DNA of 55,241 bases from an uncultured Collinsella sp. (GCA_900542235.1 UQNB01000003.1:1-55241), one strand, 5' to 3'; shown: positions 1-8,796, counted from the first letter of the stretch. The notes: a model not told the origin generated them from the sequence alone. Numbers and translations are program-made.

Positions 1-308
1 CCCGGCACCACGGGGACCACGTCCATGTGGCCCATGAGCATGACGGGTTTGAGGGCGGGGTCGGAACCGTCAAGCGTCACCAACAGCGAATGGTCGACAA
101 GCTCGACCTCGCCCGCCGCGAACACGCGCGGCCAGGCCTGCTGCATATAGGCGCGCAGGTCATCGAAGGGCTGCCAGTCCACCGCCTCGGCATCCATGCT
201 CGAAATGGTCGGAAACGACAGCACGCGGCCCAAGCGCTCGCACGCGCCGACCTCGTCTATATCGGCAAAATCGTCCTCATGCGCAAAGAAGCGCCAAACC
301 TCGGCCAT
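1..308 (-). CDS. M20-family metallopeptidase, N-terminal part (cut by window edge)
   Basis: The reading frame starts at an ATG at 308 behind an AAAGGATG ribosome binding site and runs off the left end of the window, so only about 102 N-terminal residues are visible. They contain VMLMGHMDVVPV, the HMDVVP zinc-ligand motif of M20 dipeptidase/desuccinylase/carboxypeptidase enzymes, in which this His and Asp bind the catalytic metals. The upstream segment, with a cap helix and a SFPTISSM stretch, is typical of the family N-terminus. Substrate cannot be told from this fragment; dipeptidase or acetylated amino-acid hydrolase are equally possible. It lies 71 bases downstream of the amino-acid ABC transporter genes on the same strand, so it may use what that transporter imports (inference). 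Confidence 0.85.
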   Translation of the reverse strand, partial: MAEVWRFFAHEDDFADIDEVGACERLGRVLSFPTISSMDAEAVDWQPFDDLRAYMQQAWPRVFAAGEVELVDHSLLVTLDGSDPALKPVMLMGHMDVVPVVP

Positions 309-379
309 GACATCCTTTCGATTGTGACGACAAAGGCCGCCCCACGGGAGCGGCCCTGCAACGTAGGCGTTTGCGCCGG

Positions 380-1165
380 TTATTTGTCCTCGAGATAGCG
401 AGAGAGGAACTCGCGAGTGCGCTGATGTTTGGGGTTGCCAAAGAGCTCGGCCGGCGCGGCGTCCTCGAGCACCACGCCCTTGTCCATAAAGACCACGCGG
501 TCGGACACCGTGCGGGCAAAGGCCATCTCGTGCGTGACGACAACCATGGTCATGCCGTCGGCCGCGAGCTTGCGCATGACCTCGAGCACCTCGCCCACGA
601 TCTCGGGGTCGAGTGCCGAAGTCGGCTCGTCGAACAGCATGATCTGCGGACTCATGCACAGGGCGCGAGCGATGGCCACGCGCTGCTTTTGGCCACCGGA
701 CAGGCGACCCACGGCGGCGTGCGCGAACTTTTCGAGTCCCACGCTCGCCAGATGCTCCATCGCGACCTTCTCGGCCTCGGCCTTGCTCATCTTTTTGAGC
801 GTGACGGGCGCGAGCGTGCAGTTGTCGAGCACATCCATGTTGTTGAACAGGTTAAAGCCCTGGAACACCATGCCGATGTCCTCGCGGAGTTTATTGATAT
901 TGCAGCGCTCGGCCGTAAGGTCCTGGCCGTGGAACCAGATGTGGCCCGCGTCCGGGGTCTCGAGCAGGTTGAGGCAGCGCAGAAAGGTCGATTTGCCCGA
1001 ACCCGAAGCACCGATGATGGTGACGACCTCGCCGGGATTGACGGACAAGTCGATACCCTTGAGCACCTCGAGCGAGCCGAAGCTCTTGCGCAGGCCCTCG
1101 ACGCGGATGAGTGACTCTTTAGTTTGTGCGGCGGCCGCGGTGCCGGTAGTGGCGGTATCTGCCAT
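380..1165 (-). CDS. Polar amino-acid ABC transporter, ATP-binding protein (GlnQ/HisP type)
   Basis: 261 residues, the usual length for this family. Walker A is GASGSGKST, the signature is LSGGQKQR, Walker B is IMLFDEPTSALD, and the switch histidine is in VVVTHEMAFA; all are intact. The THEMAFA and VFQGFNLF wording is characteristic of the GlnQ/HisP amino-acid group. An open frame continues upstream, but the ATG at 1165 is preferred because GAGGAGA precedes it at good distance and it leaves a normal N-terminus (MADTAT). It follows the permease gene by 22 bases and completes a three-gene importer with the lipoprotein at 2346-3272. It hydrolyses ATP on the cytoplasmic side. Substrate is inferred only at the level of polar amino acids. 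Confidence 0.93.
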   Translation of the reverse strand: MADTATTGTAAAAQTKESLIRVEGLRKSFGSLEVLKGIDLSVNPGEVVTIIGASGSGKSTFLRCLNLLETPDAGHIWFHGQDLTAERCNINKLREDIGMVFQGFNLFNNMDVLDNCTLAPVTLKKMSKAEAEKVAMEHLASVGLEKFAHAAVGRLSGGQKQRVAIARALCMSPQIMLFDEPTSALDPEIVGEVLEVMRKLAADGMTMVVVTHEMAFARTVSDRVVFMDKGVVLEDAAPAELFGNPKHQRTREFLSRYLEDK

Positions 1166-1187
1166 GATGATTCTCCTCGTCTTAAGC

Positions 1188-2336
1188 CTAGTTAGAGCTG
1201 GGCAGCGTGGCAGGAGCCTCGGCGCCGAGCTTTTTGCCAAAGGCCTCGAGCAGGCGGCTCGCCACGAGCGTCAGGATCAGGTAGACCACGAGCGCCACGC
1301 AGTAGACCTCCATCTGGCGGTAGTACACGCCGGCGACCGTGGTAGTAGCGTACATGAGGTCGAACACGCCGATGACCGAGAGCACCGACGAATCCTTGAT
1401 GTTGATGATGAGCTCGTTGGTGAGCGCCGGGATCGCGTTTTTAATACCCTGGGGGAACACGACCTTGCGCATAGCCTGCCACTGCGACAGGCCCAGCGAG
1501 CGCGCTGCCTCGGCCTGGCCGGGATCGATGGACTCGATGCCGCCGCGCAGGACCTCCATCATGTAGGCGGTGGAGTTGAGCGAGATGGTGACGAGGCCGG
1601 CGGTGAAGGTACTCCAGATCTGGTTGGCCTGGGCGGTCTCGAAGCCCATGCCGCGCAGAACGGTAAAGCCCGCGTAATAGATGAGCAGGCCCTGGACCAT
1701 CATGGGCGTGCCGCGCACGACGGTGGAATAGACGGTCGCAAAGCCTCGGCCAATGCTCTTAAAGAAGCGCACCAGGTCGTTGTCGACGCGATCGAAGGTC
1801 TGGGTGCGCAAGAACACAAAGAGCAGCGCCAAGAAGAAGGCGATGACGGTGCCGAAGGTGGCAAGCGCGATGGTGATCTCGATACCGCGGATAAAGAAGT
1901 CGCCGCTCTTGTAGGTCATGTAGACCAAGCTCGACAGAAAGTCGCTGGGATTGGAGTCCGAGACAATGCTCACCTGCACCAGGTCGACAAACGACATGAC
2001 GCAGCGGTCGATAAAGAAGATCGCCGCGATGGCAACCACGACATAGCTGCCCAGGCGCGCGCCGCGACGGCAACGCTCGGATGCGAACGGCGACGTTTCG
2101 CGATAGTCGTTCCAGTGCATAAGCTTGGTGACGAGCGCTGCCACCGATACGACGATCCAGGCCCACAGAATCGCCCAGAGACAATCCTGGAACACGCCCG
2201 TGGGCGCCAAGAAGCTCAGCGGCGTTGGGTTGCGCTGGCTAAACGCCAGACCGAGCGCCGCGATAGCGCTCGTGCCCAGATACACATAACGGTGGTCGGC
2301 CTTGATAAAGGAGGCCAGACGATTGATAGCTTTCAT
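1188..2336 (-). CDS. Amino-acid ABC transporter permease with N-terminal extension
   Basis: 382 residues, clearly longer than the usual 215-240 of HisM/GlnP permeases. The last 230 residues or so are a normal HisM-type domain, with the EAA loop in EAARSLGLSQWQAMRKV and the VVRGTPMMVQ segment. In front of it is an extension of about 150 residues with three apparent membrane segments (near residues 17-34, 48-70 and 95-115). Extended permeases exist in some Gram-positive bacteria; what the extension does is not visible here. ATG start with GGGAGG seven bases upstream. It lies 9 bases downstream of the binding-protein gene, in one operon with it and the ATPase. Confidence 0.9.
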   Translation of the reverse strand: MKAINRLASFIKADHRYVYLGTSAIAALGLAFSQRNPTPLSFLAPTGVFQDCLWAILWAWIVVSVAALVTKLMHWNDYRETSPFASERCRRGARLGSYVVVAIAAIFFIDRCVMSFVDLVQVSIVSDSNPSDFLSSLVYMTYKSGDFFIRGIEITIALATFGTVIAFFLALLFVFLRTQTFDRVDNDLVRFFKSIGRGFATVYSTVVRGTPMMVQGLLIYYAGFTVLRGMGFETAQANQIWSTFTAGLVTISLNSTAYMMEVLRGGIESIDPGQAEAARSLGLSQWQAMRKVVFPQGIKNAIPALTNELIINIKDSSVLSVIGVFDLMYATTTVAGVYYRQMEVYCVALVVYLILTLVASRLLEAFGKKLGAEAPATLPSSN

Positions 2337-2345
2337 GCTGCCTCC

Positions 2346-3272
2346 CTATGCCGGCTGACGGTCGAGGCACGCGTCCCACATCTGGTCGCGCTCCTCCTGG
2401 CTGATGCCCTTGAGCGTCTTATCGATAAGTTTGAGCAGCTTGTCCGAACCCTTGCGGCAGCCGACGTTTGTCGTAACCTCCTGCTTAAAGCCCTCGCCCT
2501 CCGCAAAGCGAATGGGCACGATGCCCGGGTTTTGGGCCATATAGCCCTTCTCGTTTTCGGTGTTGTAGGTCACGGCGTCACAAGTGCCCTGCAGCAGGTT
2601 CGAGAACACCGTGGGTACCGAATCGACCGGATTTTTGTGGACGACGCCCGGAATCTCGTCGATGACGGTGTCGAGCATCGTGTCCTTTTGGCCGAGCACC
2701 GTGGCGCCGCTAAAGTCGCTGAGCTTGGTCGCGTTTTGGTAGGGCGAGCCCTCTTTTACGAACAGGCCAAAATAGCCGATAAAATACGGCTTGGAAAAGC
2801 CGACGGACTCCTCGCGCTCGGGCGTGGCGCTCATGCCGGCGATGATGAGGTCGATCTGGCCGTTGTTAAGCGAATCGATAAGGCCCGAAAAGCTCTGCTT
2901 GACGGCGACGGGCTCGCCACCGAGGGCCTTGCAGACGATCTTGGCGATCTGCACGTCGTAGCCGTCGGCATAGGCGCCCCGCACGTTGTCGATGGGGATG
3001 GTGTACTCGCTGGCCTCGGAGACCTGCCAGTTGTACGGGGCGTAGGCTGCCTCCATACCGATGCGGATCTTGTCCTTGCCGATAACGGAATCGGACAGGT
3101 CGTCGCGACCGCCGCCCGTCGTGGGCTGAACCACCTTGAGCGTGGACGGACGCTGACAGCCGGCGAGCGCGCCGGCGACGACGGAAGCGCTCGCAGCGAG
3201 AGCGCTACCCAAAAAGATGCGACGGCTGCACACCAGCTGTGGATGCGCGTCGCGTTGATGGGGAGAATGCAT
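2346..3272 (-). CDS. Amino-acid ABC transporter substrate-binding lipoprotein
   Basis: 308 residues, starting at the ATG at 3272 with a GGAAGG ribosome binding site. The N-terminus has a twin-arginine-like SRRIFLGSALAAS signal ending in the lipobox LAGC, so the mature protein is probably lipid-anchored on the outer face of the membrane. The body matches the type 3 periplasmic-binding fold of amino-acid receptors: IRIGMEAAYAPYNW at the start, FDV-like YDVQIAKIVCKAL, and DLIIAGMSATPEREESV, the classic arginine/serine ligand loop. First gene of the operon with permease and ATPase. The twin-arginine lipoprotein signal is the only unusual point. Ligand is unknown beyond amino acid. Confidence 0.93.
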   Translation of the reverse strand: MHSPHQRDAHPQLVCSRRIFLGSALAASASVVAGALAGCQRPSTLKVVQPTTGGGRDDLSDSVIGKDKIRIGMEAAYAPYNWQVSEASEYTIPIDNVRGAYADGYDVQIAKIVCKALGGEPVAVKQSFSGLIDSLNNGQIDLIIAGMSATPEREESVGFSKPYFIGYFGLFVKEGSPYQNATKLSDFSGATVLGQKDTMLDTVIDEIPGVVHKNPVDSVPTVFSNLLQGTCDAVTYNTENEKGYMAQNPGIVPIRFAEGEGFKQEVTTNVGCRKGSDKLLKLIDKTLKGISQEERDQMWDACLDRQPA

Positions 3273-3439
3273 AATCTGCCTTCCCTGTTGAATCGTATGC
3301 TGACGACTTAACAGGATATACGCCAGCGACCAGCAGCGCAGCACAAGCTCGAAAAATTAATAGACACACGGTAGTCATTGGGAACGTCGATGTTTTGGCA
3401 ATGCCAGCGAGCGCCGCCCAGAGCGAACAAGTTGGCATG

Positions 3440-3482
3440 AAAAAGGCAAGGCATAGACCGTCTGGTCATGCCGTGCCTTTTG
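3440..3482 (-). terminator. Rho-independent terminator of the aldose-epimerase gene
   Basis: On the minus strand a stem of AAAAGGCACGGCATGACC pairs imperfectly with its complement about 5 bases later and ends in CCTTTTTC. It lies 70 bases downstream of the stop codon of the epimerase gene at 3553-4446 and ahead of the amino-acid binding-protein gene, so it separates the two transcripts. Confidence 0.8.
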
Positions 3483-3552
3483 AATGGCAAATTGTCGCTC
3501 TGGGTGGCGCGCAGCGTCGACCGGTCCACCGTTCGTCAGAACGGCGGAACCT

Positions 3553-4446
3553 CTAGAGCAAGGTGACGCTAAAGCTGCGGACGTCCGTCTCGCCCGGCGC
3601 CAGCGTAATGGTATTGACCTTGTGCTCAAAGACATCGTCCTCGGTGTCCATGGTGGTGTGGCCGGTCCAGGGCTCGAGCGCCACAAACGGAGCGTCGTTG
3701 GCGGCAGACCACACGCCGATGTACTTAAAGCCCTCAAAGTCGATCTTGACGCCGTGGCCCGACTTGCGACCGCGCAGCGTGAGCGTAGAGCCCGGAGTAT
3801 CGGTGAACATGATGGCATCGTTATCGAAACTGCGGTGCGCGATGGGCAGCACGTCCGAGTTATCGGGAGCCTTGTAACTACCCTCGAACGTCATAAGACC
3901 GTCGGGCGTGATGACGGGGGCCTCGTTAGTCCAAGCCTCGGTAAACGCCAGCTCGTAATCCTCGAACGCCTCGTCCTCGGCACCGGGAGCCGGTACGTTA
4001 AACGCGGGGTGGCCGCCCACCGAGAACGGCAGGTCCACGTCGCCGGTGTTGGTGACGGCAAAGGTCTGCGTGAGGGTGGCGTCGCCGGTCAAGGCATAGG
4101 TCATGCTGAGCTTAAAGTGGAACGGGAACGCCTTGAGCGACTCGGGCGTGTCGGTGATCTCGTACGTTACCGAGGAGCCGTCCTCCGAAACCTCGACCAG
4201 CTTGTGTTCGACGATGCGCGCGAGTCCGTGGCGCGGCATCTCGCAGGTGCCGGCCGCAGACGTCGCCGTGTTGTTGCGCAGCGAGCCCACAATGGGGAAC
4301 AGAATGGGCGCATGCTTGCCCCAAAAGGCGGGGTCGCCCTGCCACAGATACTCGTTGCCGTTGAGGGCAAGGCTCGTGAGCTGGGCACCCATGGAATCGA
4401 TGGCCGCGGTGAGGCCGCCGCGCTTGATGGTAGTGACGGTGGACAT
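3553..4446 (-). CDS. Aldose 1-epimerase family protein, LacX type
   Basis: 297 residues from the ATG at 4446, preceded by GGAGGAAG. The sequence GNEYLWQGDPAFWGKHAPI followed by LFPIVGSL and PRHGLAR is typical of the LacX branch of the galactose-mutarotase (GalM) superfamily, a beta-sandwich that interconverts alpha and beta anomers of sugars. Conserved candidates for the catalytic pair are the His in PRHGLAR and a C-terminal Glu in the VALEPWTGHT segment. Members of this branch often have unclear sugar specificity. It stands alone with its own terminator, so no pathway can be read from its neighbours. Confidence 0.88.
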   Translation of the reverse strand: MSTVTTIKRGGLTAAIDSMGAQLTSLALNGNEYLWQGDPAFWGKHAPILFPIVGSLRNNTATSAAGTCEMPRHGLARIVEHKLVEVSEDGSSVTYEITDTPESLKAFPFHFKLSMTYALTGDATLTQTFAVTNTGDVDLPFSVGGHPAFNVPAPGAEDEAFEDYELAFTEAWTNEAPVITPDGLMTFEGSYKAPDNSDVLPIAHRSFDNDAIMFTDTPGSTLTLRGRKSGHGVKIDFEGFKYIGVWSAANDAPFVALEPWTGHTTMDTEDDVFEHKVNTITLAPGETDVRSFSVTLL

Positions 4447-4525
4447 GCTACTTCCTCCAAAAGTAAACAACAGTGTCGAGGGCTATTGTCCCACTCTTGG
4501 CGGCGGGGTTGAGCGACAGGTGCAG

Positions 4526-5392
4526 TTATTGAGCAATAGCGTAAAGGTCAAACCCGCCCTGCGGCGTGCTATCGACCGTATCGGGCGCCTGTGAATTAAA
4601 ACTCACCGGAACCATGCGCTTTGAGGCACGGTAACGCGTGCCGTCGGTGGCGACGGGCGGCTCATCGACCGTGAGCTCGTAGTCGCCGGGCTTGAGCTCG
4701 ATGCCGTCACCTTCGGAATTGACGTATTGATACTCGTCGATTGCTTGTCCCTTGAGTGTGCGGCCCACGATATGGACGAGCATTTGGCTATCGCCGCGCG
4801 CGGTATCCCACGTCGCGCCGTCCTTAACCTCGACCGACACATGCACCGAGCGCGTGCGGCTGAGCGATTGTTCGACGGACATCTCGACCTTGGCGGCGTC
4901 TTTGCGCTGTTGCTCCACGTGACTCCAGACATTTCCGATCGCCGAGCAAGCGATGACGCCGGCCATAAAGGCGATGAGAATGGGGCCGAGCGGCGAGCGA
5001 CGTCCCGCATCTTCCTCGCGAGACAGATTGGGGCGACGCGTGGGCGCGGGCGCCTGAGCACCCTGCGAGGGCACGTCGAGAATGCTGAAGGATGCCGTGC
5101 TGTCGGGGTCGATGTTATGGCGAGGTTGCGGGGTCTTTGCCGGCGAGATGGACATATCGGCCGGCTCACCGAGCGTGGCCGTGGCATCGGCCTTTGCCTC
5201 GTCGGCCTCGGCCTGGGCCCAAGCCTGTTCAAAGGTCAGGGGCTCGGCGGAGTCGGAAGCGGCGTCCGTCTCGACGACATCGTTGCCGCTCTCGTCCTCG
5301 TCGCTCGACACGCCACGCGGCGCGGGCTCGTCCCACTCCTCGTCCGGAGCCTCGCCCTCGCTATACCACCATTCAAAGTTATCGATATCCAT
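4526..5392 (-). CDS. Membrane protein of unknown function with acidic cytoplasmic N-terminus
   Basis: 288 residues from the ATG at 5392, which has AAGGGGG in front; a longer frame reaching 5425 lacks a ribosome binding site. The first 135 residues or so are strongly acidic and low in complexity (runs of Glu, Asp and Ala). One membrane helix follows (LGPILIAFMAGVIACSAIG), then about 130 residues that should be outside the cell and include a DYELTVDEPP beta-rich stretch. The layout suggests a single-pass protein with a small extracellular sensor or binding domain. I do not recognise the family. It is followed by a palindromic repeat and a convergent arrangement is absent, so it is probably its own transcription unit. 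Confidence 0.72.
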   Translation of the reverse strand: MDIDNFEWWYSEGEAPDEEWDEPAPRGVSSDEDESGNDVVETDAASDSAEPLTFEQAWAQAEADEAKADATATLGEPADMSISPAKTPQPRHNIDPDSTASFSILDVPSQGAQAPAPTRRPNLSREEDAGRRSPLGPILIAFMAGVIACSAIGNVWSHVEQQRKDAAKVEMSVEQSLSRTRSVHVSVEVKDGATWDTARGDSQMLVHIVGRTLKGQAIDEYQYVNSEGDGIELKPGDYELTVDEPPVATDGTRYRASKRMVPVSFNSQAPDTVDSTPQGGFDLYAIAQ

Positions 5393-5473
5393 ACGGGGCG
5401 CCCCCTTGGCCTCGCAAATAAACACTTGCTAGCCTTATACCCCCAGATGACACGGGAGCTCGCCGGCACAGAC

Positions 5474-5593
5474 AGGAAAAGCGTCACAACATTCGACGCT
5501 TTTCCTCGTTTTCGAGATTTTCATCGAATGTTGTGACGGTTTGGGCAGCAGCCACACCACGAATGTGACAAAGGGACTGTCCTCTTGTCACAT
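5474..5593. repeat. Composite palindromic repeat, copy 1
   Basis: Two palindromes in series. The first has 15-base perfect arms (CGTCACAACATTCGA at 5482-5496 and its complement at 5524-5538). The second, at 5563-5593, is built on ATGTGACAA and its complement around AAGGGACTGTCC. The first palindrome and the bases up to GGTTTGG recur at 10409-10471 with about three differences, in the same orientation and again followed by the AAAGGGACTGT palindrome. In this copy an extra hairpin (AGGAAAAGCGTC with its complement) overlaps the left arm. The right end of the repeat contains the stop codon of the MerR gene. Confidence 0.85.
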
Positions 5594-6457
5594 CTGGAGG
5601 GCTACGGGGATTTGGATGCAGCAGAAGTCCTCTTGGTGGGACTCGTCGTAGCTGGTGGTATCGAGGTAGCAAAAATCGAAGGCATCGCCGATGGGCTGGA
5701 GTGCGTGCTCGTCCATGCAGGCCACGATGGCACGAATGCCCTCGGGTTCGTACGGCATGCCCCAGCGGCTCATGCACAGGTATGTGCCCTCGGGCAACAC
5801 CTCGACGCCAATCTCTGCCAGCTCGGCAGGATCGCTCGGCAGCAGCTCCTCGGCACCGCGCGGCAGCACGGCAAAGGAGCCGGCACCGGCGATGGGGTCG
5901 TCGGAATGCAGCGCCTCGCGACGCAGCATGGCGCCCCAGCCGCGCATGGGGCGCGTGCCCGTGAGCGCACGCATGCGCAGAATCGCGCGCATGAGCGTGG
6001 GGTGCAGCATCGAACGGCCGCGCTCGATATCGGCCGGGAACTCCTCAAAGACCACGAAGCGGCGCTCGAACTGCTTGAGCTCCGGTTTGCCCTCGCGCTC
6101 GCGCCAATAAACCGCCTCGTCGTAAAAGCTCAGTCGCTCCTGCACGCTCGCACGCTCGGCTTTGAGCCCGGCAATCTGCCCATCGAGCGCCTGAACCCGC
6201 GAGCGCAGGTGATCGGTCATCTCGCCAATGTCGAACGTCGAGGTCAGGCGGTCAATCTCGTCGAGTTCGAGCCCTAGGTCGCGCAGCATGCAGATCAGAC
6301 GCATGAGCGGGATCTGCGTGGGCGAATAGAAACGGTAGCCTTTTTCGTTAACCACGGCGGGCTTAAACAGGCCGATCTTGTCGTAGTAGATGAGCGTTTG
6401 ACGCGAAACGTTAAACAAGCTCGCCATCTCGCTAATCGCATACATACCCGTCTGCAT
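5588..6457 (-). CDS. MerR-family transcriptional regulator with effector-binding domain
   Basis: 289 residues from the ATG at 6457, directly behind GGGAGGACCT. Residues 5-75 form a MerR winged helix-turn-helix (YAISEMASLFNVSRQTLIYYD, GYRFYS), followed by a dimerising coiled coil (about 85-120) and a C-terminal region of about 160 residues that resembles the GyrI-like small-molecule-binding domains of BmrR-type regulators. Such proteins remodel promoters with long spacers when they bind a ligand. It sits 91 bases downstream of ubiX, beyond a terminator, so it is transcribed separately but is the natural candidate to sense the aromatic substrate or product of the decarboxylase (inference). Its stop codon TGA lies inside the palindromic repeat. 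Confidence 0.88.
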   Translation of the reverse strand: MQTGMYAISEMASLFNVSRQTLIYYDKIGLFKPAVVNEKGYRFYSPTQIPLMRLICMLRDLGLELDEIDRLTSTFDIGEMTDHLRSRVQALDGQIAGLKAERASVQERLSFYDEAVYWREREGKPELKQFERRFVVFEEFPADIERGRSMLHPTLMRAILRMRALTGTRPMRGWGAMLRREALHSDDPIAGAGSFAVLPRGAEELLPSDPAELAEIGVEVLPEGTYLCMSRWGMPYEPEGIRAIVACMDEHALQPIGDAFDFCYLDTTSYDESHQEDFCCIQIPVALQM

Positions 6458-6486
6458 AGGTCCTCCCGACACATCCTTTGACGCGA

Positions 6487-6517
6487 AAAGCCCGCCGCCC
6501 ACAGGGGCAGCGGGCTC
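6487..6517 (-). terminator. Rho-independent terminator after ubiX
   Basis: Minus-strand stem AGCCCGCTGCCCC paired with GGGCGGCGGGCT across a short loop, ending in CTTTTCG. It begins about 30 bases after the ubiX stop codon and separates the transporter-ubiD-ubiX operon from merR. Confidence 0.85.
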
Positions 6518-6548
6518 AAACACTCCTCGTATCCTACCCTAAATGCGC

Positions 6549-7127
6549 CTATGACCAGCGCTTATAGTTTGCACATGACACGCCGACGGCCTCGAGCGCC
6601 TTGGCGGCGATGTGATGCACCGCATCGTCGAGCGTGGCGGGGCCGTTGTAAAACGTGAGCATGGGCGGCATGAGCATGACACCCGGCACACGCGCCAGGC
6701 GCGCCATGTTGTCGACATGGATCGCACTGAAGGGCGTCTCGCGCACCATGAGTACCAGGCGGCGTTGCTCTTTCATCTGCACGTCGGCCGCACGCAGCAA
6801 CAGGTTTTCGCTGTAACCACTCGCGATGCCGGCAAGCGTCTTCATGGAGCAGGGCGCCACGATCATGCCATCGACCGGATAGGTGCCGCTTGCAATGGCG
6901 GCGCCGATGTTCTTGTTGTCGTAGACCACATCGGCATGCGTGGCAAACTCGTCGAGCGTCATGCCGAGCTCCTGCTCGATGGTGATCTCTCCCCCGCGCG
7001 TGACGACAAGCGCCGATTCGGCGCCGGCCTGGCGCAGGCATTTGAGACACTCGAGGCCCAGCGCAGCGCCGCTGGCACCAGATACGCCAACGACAATGCG
7101 ACGGGGACGGACAGAAGACTCAGGCAT
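6549..7127 (-). CDS. ubiX: UbiX-type flavin prenyltransferase (LpdB-like)
   Basis: 192 residues, family length. It joins a dimethylallyl group from dimethylallyl phosphate to FMN to give prenyl-FMN, the cofactor of UbiD-type decarboxylases. Visible landmarks are the FMN-binding VSGASGA loop (residues 15-21), VAPCSMKTLAGIASGYSENL and LMVRETPFS, all highly conserved in UbiX/Pad1. ATG start behind AAGGAG. It lies 37 bases downstream of ubiD in the same operon, the usual partnership, and matches lpdB of the gallate/protocatechuate decarboxylase system of Lactiplantibacillus. Confidence 0.95.
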   Translation of the reverse strand: MPESSVRPRRIVVGVSGASGAALGLECLKCLRQAGAESALVVTRGGEITIEQELGMTLDEFATHADVVYDNKNIGAAIASGTYPVDGMIVAPCSMKTLAGIASGYSENLLLRAADVQMKEQRRLVLMVRETPFSAIHVDNMARLARVPGVMLMPPMLTFYNGPATLDDAVHHIAAKALEAVGVSCANYKRWS

Positions 7128-7164
7128 GACAACTCCTTACTTAGTTACTCGGTAGGGTTACTTA

Positions 7165-8652
7165 CTAGAAAGCAATCTCCTTGGCCCACTTGTCACGGTC
7201 GATCTCCATGAACTGCGAGCGGATGAAGTTCTTCTTGAGGTCGAACGGGACCGTGCAGTCGAAGATGGCCTTGCAGGCGATGCCATGCTCGCGGATCGTG
7301 GGGTCGAACGCGGGATCGTTGGACGGGTCGAGCACGTGGCAGTGGCAGCCGGGGATGGTGATGAGGTCCACGTCGGCCTGGAAGCGCGTGGTCATGGCCC
7401 ACATCACGTCGCTCATATCGAAGATATCGACATCCTCGTCAACAAGGATGACGTGCTTGAGCTCGGAGAATGCCGAGAAGGCGAGCATGGCGGCGTTGCG
7501 CTGACGGCCCTCGTCATTTTTGCTCGACTTCTTAAACTGCATGATGGCAACGAACTTGCCGCCGCCGCAGGGGGCAGCGTGGACGTTGAGCAGGCGGCCC
7601 GGGATAGCGGTCTCGACCATCTTGTAGATGGAAGCCTCGGTGGGGATACCGGCCATGGACACGTGCTCGTGCGAAGGGCCGATGCAGCTCTCCATGATGG
7701 GATTGACGCGCGTGGTGACGGCGGTGATCTTGATCACCGGGCAGACCTTGGCGCCGCCGGTGTAGCCGGGGAACTCGGGCATGGCGTAGCCGTGGCCGTT
7801 GACGTCCTCGTTGATGGTCTCGTCGTGCATGAGGTAGCCCTCGAGCACATACTCGGCATTGGCAATGCACTTCTGCGGAACGGTGACGCAGTCGGCAAGC
7901 TCGACAGCGTGGCCGCGCAGGGCGCCGGCAATTTGCAGCTCGTTGAAGCCGAGCGGCGTGGTGGGAGCCTCGAAGCCGCAGCACATGTACACAGCGGGGT
8001 CCAGGCCGATGGAGATGGAAATGGGCATGTCCTCGCCGCGCTGGCAGTACTCGTCAAAGAAGGCGCCAAGGTGACGGCTGCCCGGGGTGATCCACATGGC
8101 GAGCTTGTCCTTGTCGACGCAGGAGAAGCGGTGGATGGTCACGTCGGACTGGGAGCCGTCGGGGCTCGTGCCGTAGGCGAGGCCCATGGTGATGTAGGGG
8201 CCGCCGTCGACGGGCGTGTTGGTAGGAGCGGGAACGATCTTGCGCAGGTCAAAGCCCTCGTCGGTCGCCTTGTACACGACCTCCTGGCAGTCGACGTGCG
8301 CACCCTCGGCGATCCGCTCGGGCGCGATCAGGTTCTCGAAGCGCTTGCCGATTTCGAGGCCCAGGTGCTCCTCGTCCAGGTCGAGCAGGGCGGCAACGCG
8401 CTTGCGGCTGGCAAGCATGCCGATGCAGACCTTGGCATCGTCAAAGCCCTTGACGTTGTTGAAGACCATCGCCGGACCCTCTTTGGTCGGACGCATAACG
8501 GTGCCGCCGGCACCGACGTGGCGATAGACGCCCGAGACCTCGGCGTCCGGATCGACCTGGGTGTCGGTCTCGAGCAGCTGGCCGGGCATCTCGCGCAAAA
8601 AGTCGAGTGCAGAACGCAGATCGTGAATCTGGGAAGCATCGTTGACGGACAT
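7165..8652 (-). CDS. lpdC: UbiD-family non-oxidative hydroxyarylate decarboxylase (LpdC/AroY type)
   Basis: 495 residues, start ATG behind AAAGGAG. The order of motifs (GVYRHVGAGGTVMRPTKEG, GPAMVFNNVKGF, DEGFDLRKIVPAPTNTP, GPSHEHVSMAGIPTEASI, DEDVDIFDMSDVMWAMTTR) follows Lactiplantibacillus LpdC (gallate decarboxylase) and AroY (protocatechuate decarboxylase) closely, as I recall those sequences. These enzymes use prenyl-FMN, a metal ion and potassium to remove CO2 reversibly from hydroxylated benzoates. Likely substrates are gallate, protocatechuate or related gut aromatics; the exact one cannot be read from sequence. The gene lies between a DASS transporter and ubiX. A strong hairpin sits in its leader (8679-8705). 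Confidence 0.92.
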   Translation of the reverse strand: MSVNDASQIHDLRSALDFLREMPGQLLETDTQVDPDAEVSGVYRHVGAGGTVMRPTKEGPAMVFNNVKGFDDAKVCIGMLASRKRVAALLDLDEEHLGLEIGKRFENLIAPERIAEGAHVDCQEVVYKATDEGFDLRKIVPAPTNTPVDGGPYITMGLAYGTSPDGSQSDVTIHRFSCVDKDKLAMWITPGSRHLGAFFDEYCQRGEDMPISISIGLDPAVYMCCGFEAPTTPLGFNELQIAGALRGHAVELADCVTVPQKCIANAEYVLEGYLMHDETINEDVNGHGYAMPEFPGYTGGAKVCPVIKITAVTTRVNPIMESCIGPSHEHVSMAGIPTEASIYKMVETAIPGRLLNVHAAPCGGGKFVAIMQFKKSSKNDEGRQRNAAMLAFSAFSELKHVILVDEDVDIFDMSDVMWAMTTRFQADVDLITIPGCHCHVLDPSNDPAFDPTIREHGIACKAIFDCTVPFDLKKNFIRSQFMEIDRDKWAKEIAF

Positions 8653-8678
8653 GGGTGTTGCTCCTTTCGGGAGAGTGC

Positions 8679-8705
8679 CCAGCGGCGGTGTACCGCCGGG
8701 CTGGG
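8679..8705. promoter_or_regulatory. Hairpin in the leader of lpdC
   Basis: CCCAGC-GGCGGT pairs with CCGCC-GGGCTGGG across a three-base loop, in the 144-base gap between the transporter gene and lpdC, ending about 27 bases before the lpdC start. No T-run follows it on the minus strand, so it looks more like an mRNA stabiliser or processing structure than a terminator. Confidence 0.55.
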
Positions 8706-8796
8706 TAACGTAATGGGACCGCAGCGCTTATAGATGGAGCGCTTGGCAACTCGCGGTTCAAGCACTCGGCTGTTTACAGCCCAAGCGCTCGGCCGC

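Noticed and set aside
429..3311. Open frame of 960 codons on the plus strand
   Set aside because: It lies opposite three well-supported transporter genes, has low-complexity His/Arg/Ala-rich translation and no ribosome binding site; it is a shadow caused by high GC.
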